Shown here: piece by piece, positions 5,710-6,395 of the stretch
How the letters are laid out: each line of letters opens with the position of its first letter
Position numbering within the stretch: position 1 is the first letter of the stretch
From: Bacillus sp. (in: firmicutes)
Lineage (GTDB): Bacteria; Bacillota; Bacilli; Bacillales; Cytobacillaceae
Direction: 5' to 3'
NCBI GenBank assembly: GCA_003457145.1
Contig: DMSR01000526.1
Span: 1-6,395, forward strand
DNA length: 6,395 nt
Notes under the pieces: model-generated
Told to the model about the DNA's origin: nothing
Database searches by the model: none
The model's input: the letters and a program-made list of their open reading frames with translations, nothing else
Program-made: the position numbers and the translations under genes

Positions 5710-6395
5710 ATGTATTTAGTCGGAAATGCATCTATTTATATAGGATTAATATTAGCCGTTTACACAATGGTGGTCCTCGTTGTCGGTATTCTGACGAAAA
5801 AGCAAAGGTTGGTGGACAGTGGCAAAGGCGGTGTGTTAGCGGTCTTTATATGTACCGTTACAGCTACTTTGGTCTTGCTTTATATGCTGGCCACTTCACA
5901 ATTCCAGATAGAATATGTCCGTGATTACACTAGCAGTGAGCTGCCGCTTTTATATAAGTTAAGTGCACTTTGGGCAGGCAACTCTGGATCGCTTCTTCTG
6001 TGGACATTCTTCTTGACGATGTATACAGTTATGATTGCTTTTTCTAGAAAAATGAAAGGGAATCCAATGGTTCCCTATATATCTGCAATCCTAATGACAA
6101 ACTCTATTTTCTTCTTTTTCATCCTTGGGTTCGTAGCAAAGCCTTTTGTACTTCTCGATCAAATCCCGATTGAGGGCAGAGGGTTGAATCCGATGCTTCA
6201 GAATCCCGGAATGATCGTGCACCCAGTGACATTATATCTCGGCTATGTTGGCCTTGCAGTTCCATTTGCGTTTGCGATGGCTGCCTTGATTTTAAAGAAC
6301 ATGGACGATTATTGGATCAAAATGACACGAAGATGGACGATTATCGCCTGGCTGTTCCTTAGCCTTGGAAATATATTAGGTGGACAATGGGCCTA
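5710..6395 (+). CDS. ccmF: Cytochrome c heme lyase subunit CcmF (3' truncated by window end)
   Basis: CcmF is the integral-membrane synthetase that takes heme from CcmE and attaches it to CXXCH of apocytochromes. The 228 visible residues run off the window with no stop; the full protein is usually over 600 residues. Visible family features: YVRDYTSSELPLLYKLSALW, then WAGNSGSLLLW (88-98), GRGLNPMLQNPGMIVHP with His171 matching a conserved heme-liganding His (His173 region of E. coli CcmF), LYLGYVGLAVPFAFAMAAL, and WTIIAWLFLSLGNILGGQWA, which leads towards the tryptophan-rich WWD heme-binding segment just beyond the edge. About six transmembrane helices can be seen (near 5-28, 43-62, 95-113, 122-142, 172-195, 207-224). 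The ATG follows AGAAGGTG at 5697-5704. It is distinguished from CcmC by the long N-terminal portion and the LNPMLQNPGMIVHP block. It should be followed by the remaining ccm genes. Confidence 0.95.
   Translation, partial: MYLVGNASIYIGLILAVYTMVVLVVGILTKKQRLVDSGKGGVLAVFICTVTATLVLLYMLATSQFQIEYVRDYTSSELPLLYKLSALWAGNSGSLLLWTFFLTMYTVMIAFSRKMKGNPMVPYISAILMTNSIFFFFILGFVAKPFVLLDQIPIEGRGLNPMLQNPGMIVHPVTLYLGYVGLAVPFAFAMAALILKNMDDYWIKMTRRWTIIAWLFLSLGNILGGQWA

Overview
The window looks like the chromosome of a low-to-moderate GC, spore-former-type Firmicute of the Bacillaceae. Ribosome-binding sites are strong AGGAGG-like sequences, GTG and TTG starts occur, intrinsic terminators end in T-runs, and the opening gene order aroQ (type II) - papA-like aminopeptidase - efp matches the yqhS-yqhT-efp order I know from Bacillus subtilis. 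I do not name a species.

Layout. Bases 1-2029 are a conserved housekeeping block on the + strand: the 3' part of aroQ, an M24 Xaa-Pro aminopeptidase and elongation factor P, closed by an intrinsic terminator at 2047-2078. Bases 2296-3410 hold a two-gene unit: a lipoprotein of the PCYCGC-motif family and a diheme c-type cytochrome. A strong bidirectional terminator (3429-3463) separates this pair from a convergent gene on the - strand for a rhodanese-domain lipoprotein. A 340-base AT-rich spacer follows. From 4180 to the window end runs a + strand unit of a signal-peptide/one-TM protein of unknown function, ccmE, and the start of ccmF (cut by the window end).

The most notable item is the lipoprotein gene at 2296-2748. 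A plain ORF reading stops at an in-frame TGA (2611-2613) after 105 codons, but the same frame stays open for 44 more codons that look like the normal C-terminus of the family. By my recollection of family members, the TGA falls where they carry the first Cys of a CxxC pair, giving a UxxC redox motif (Sec106-Asp-Ile-Cys109). A stem-loop sits at 2616-2652, with its apical loop about 21 nt past the TGA and a G among the first two loop bases, as expected of a bacterial SECIS element. I therefore call it a selenoprotein gene, with a nonsense-mutated pseudogene as the main alternative.

The second point is system I cytochrome c maturation (CcmE/CcmF) in a Bacillus-like chromosome, where system II (ResB/ResC) is the usual route. 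The CcmE is the Cys-type variant (CPSKY, CxxxY) rather than the His type. A working inference is that this accessory block, placed downstream of efp where B. subtilis has yqhV and the spoIIIA operon, supplies a diheme cytochrome, its maturation machinery and two surface thiol/sulfur lipoproteins (the UxxC protein and the rhodanese), which may help deliver electrons, thiol reduction or metal outside the membrane.
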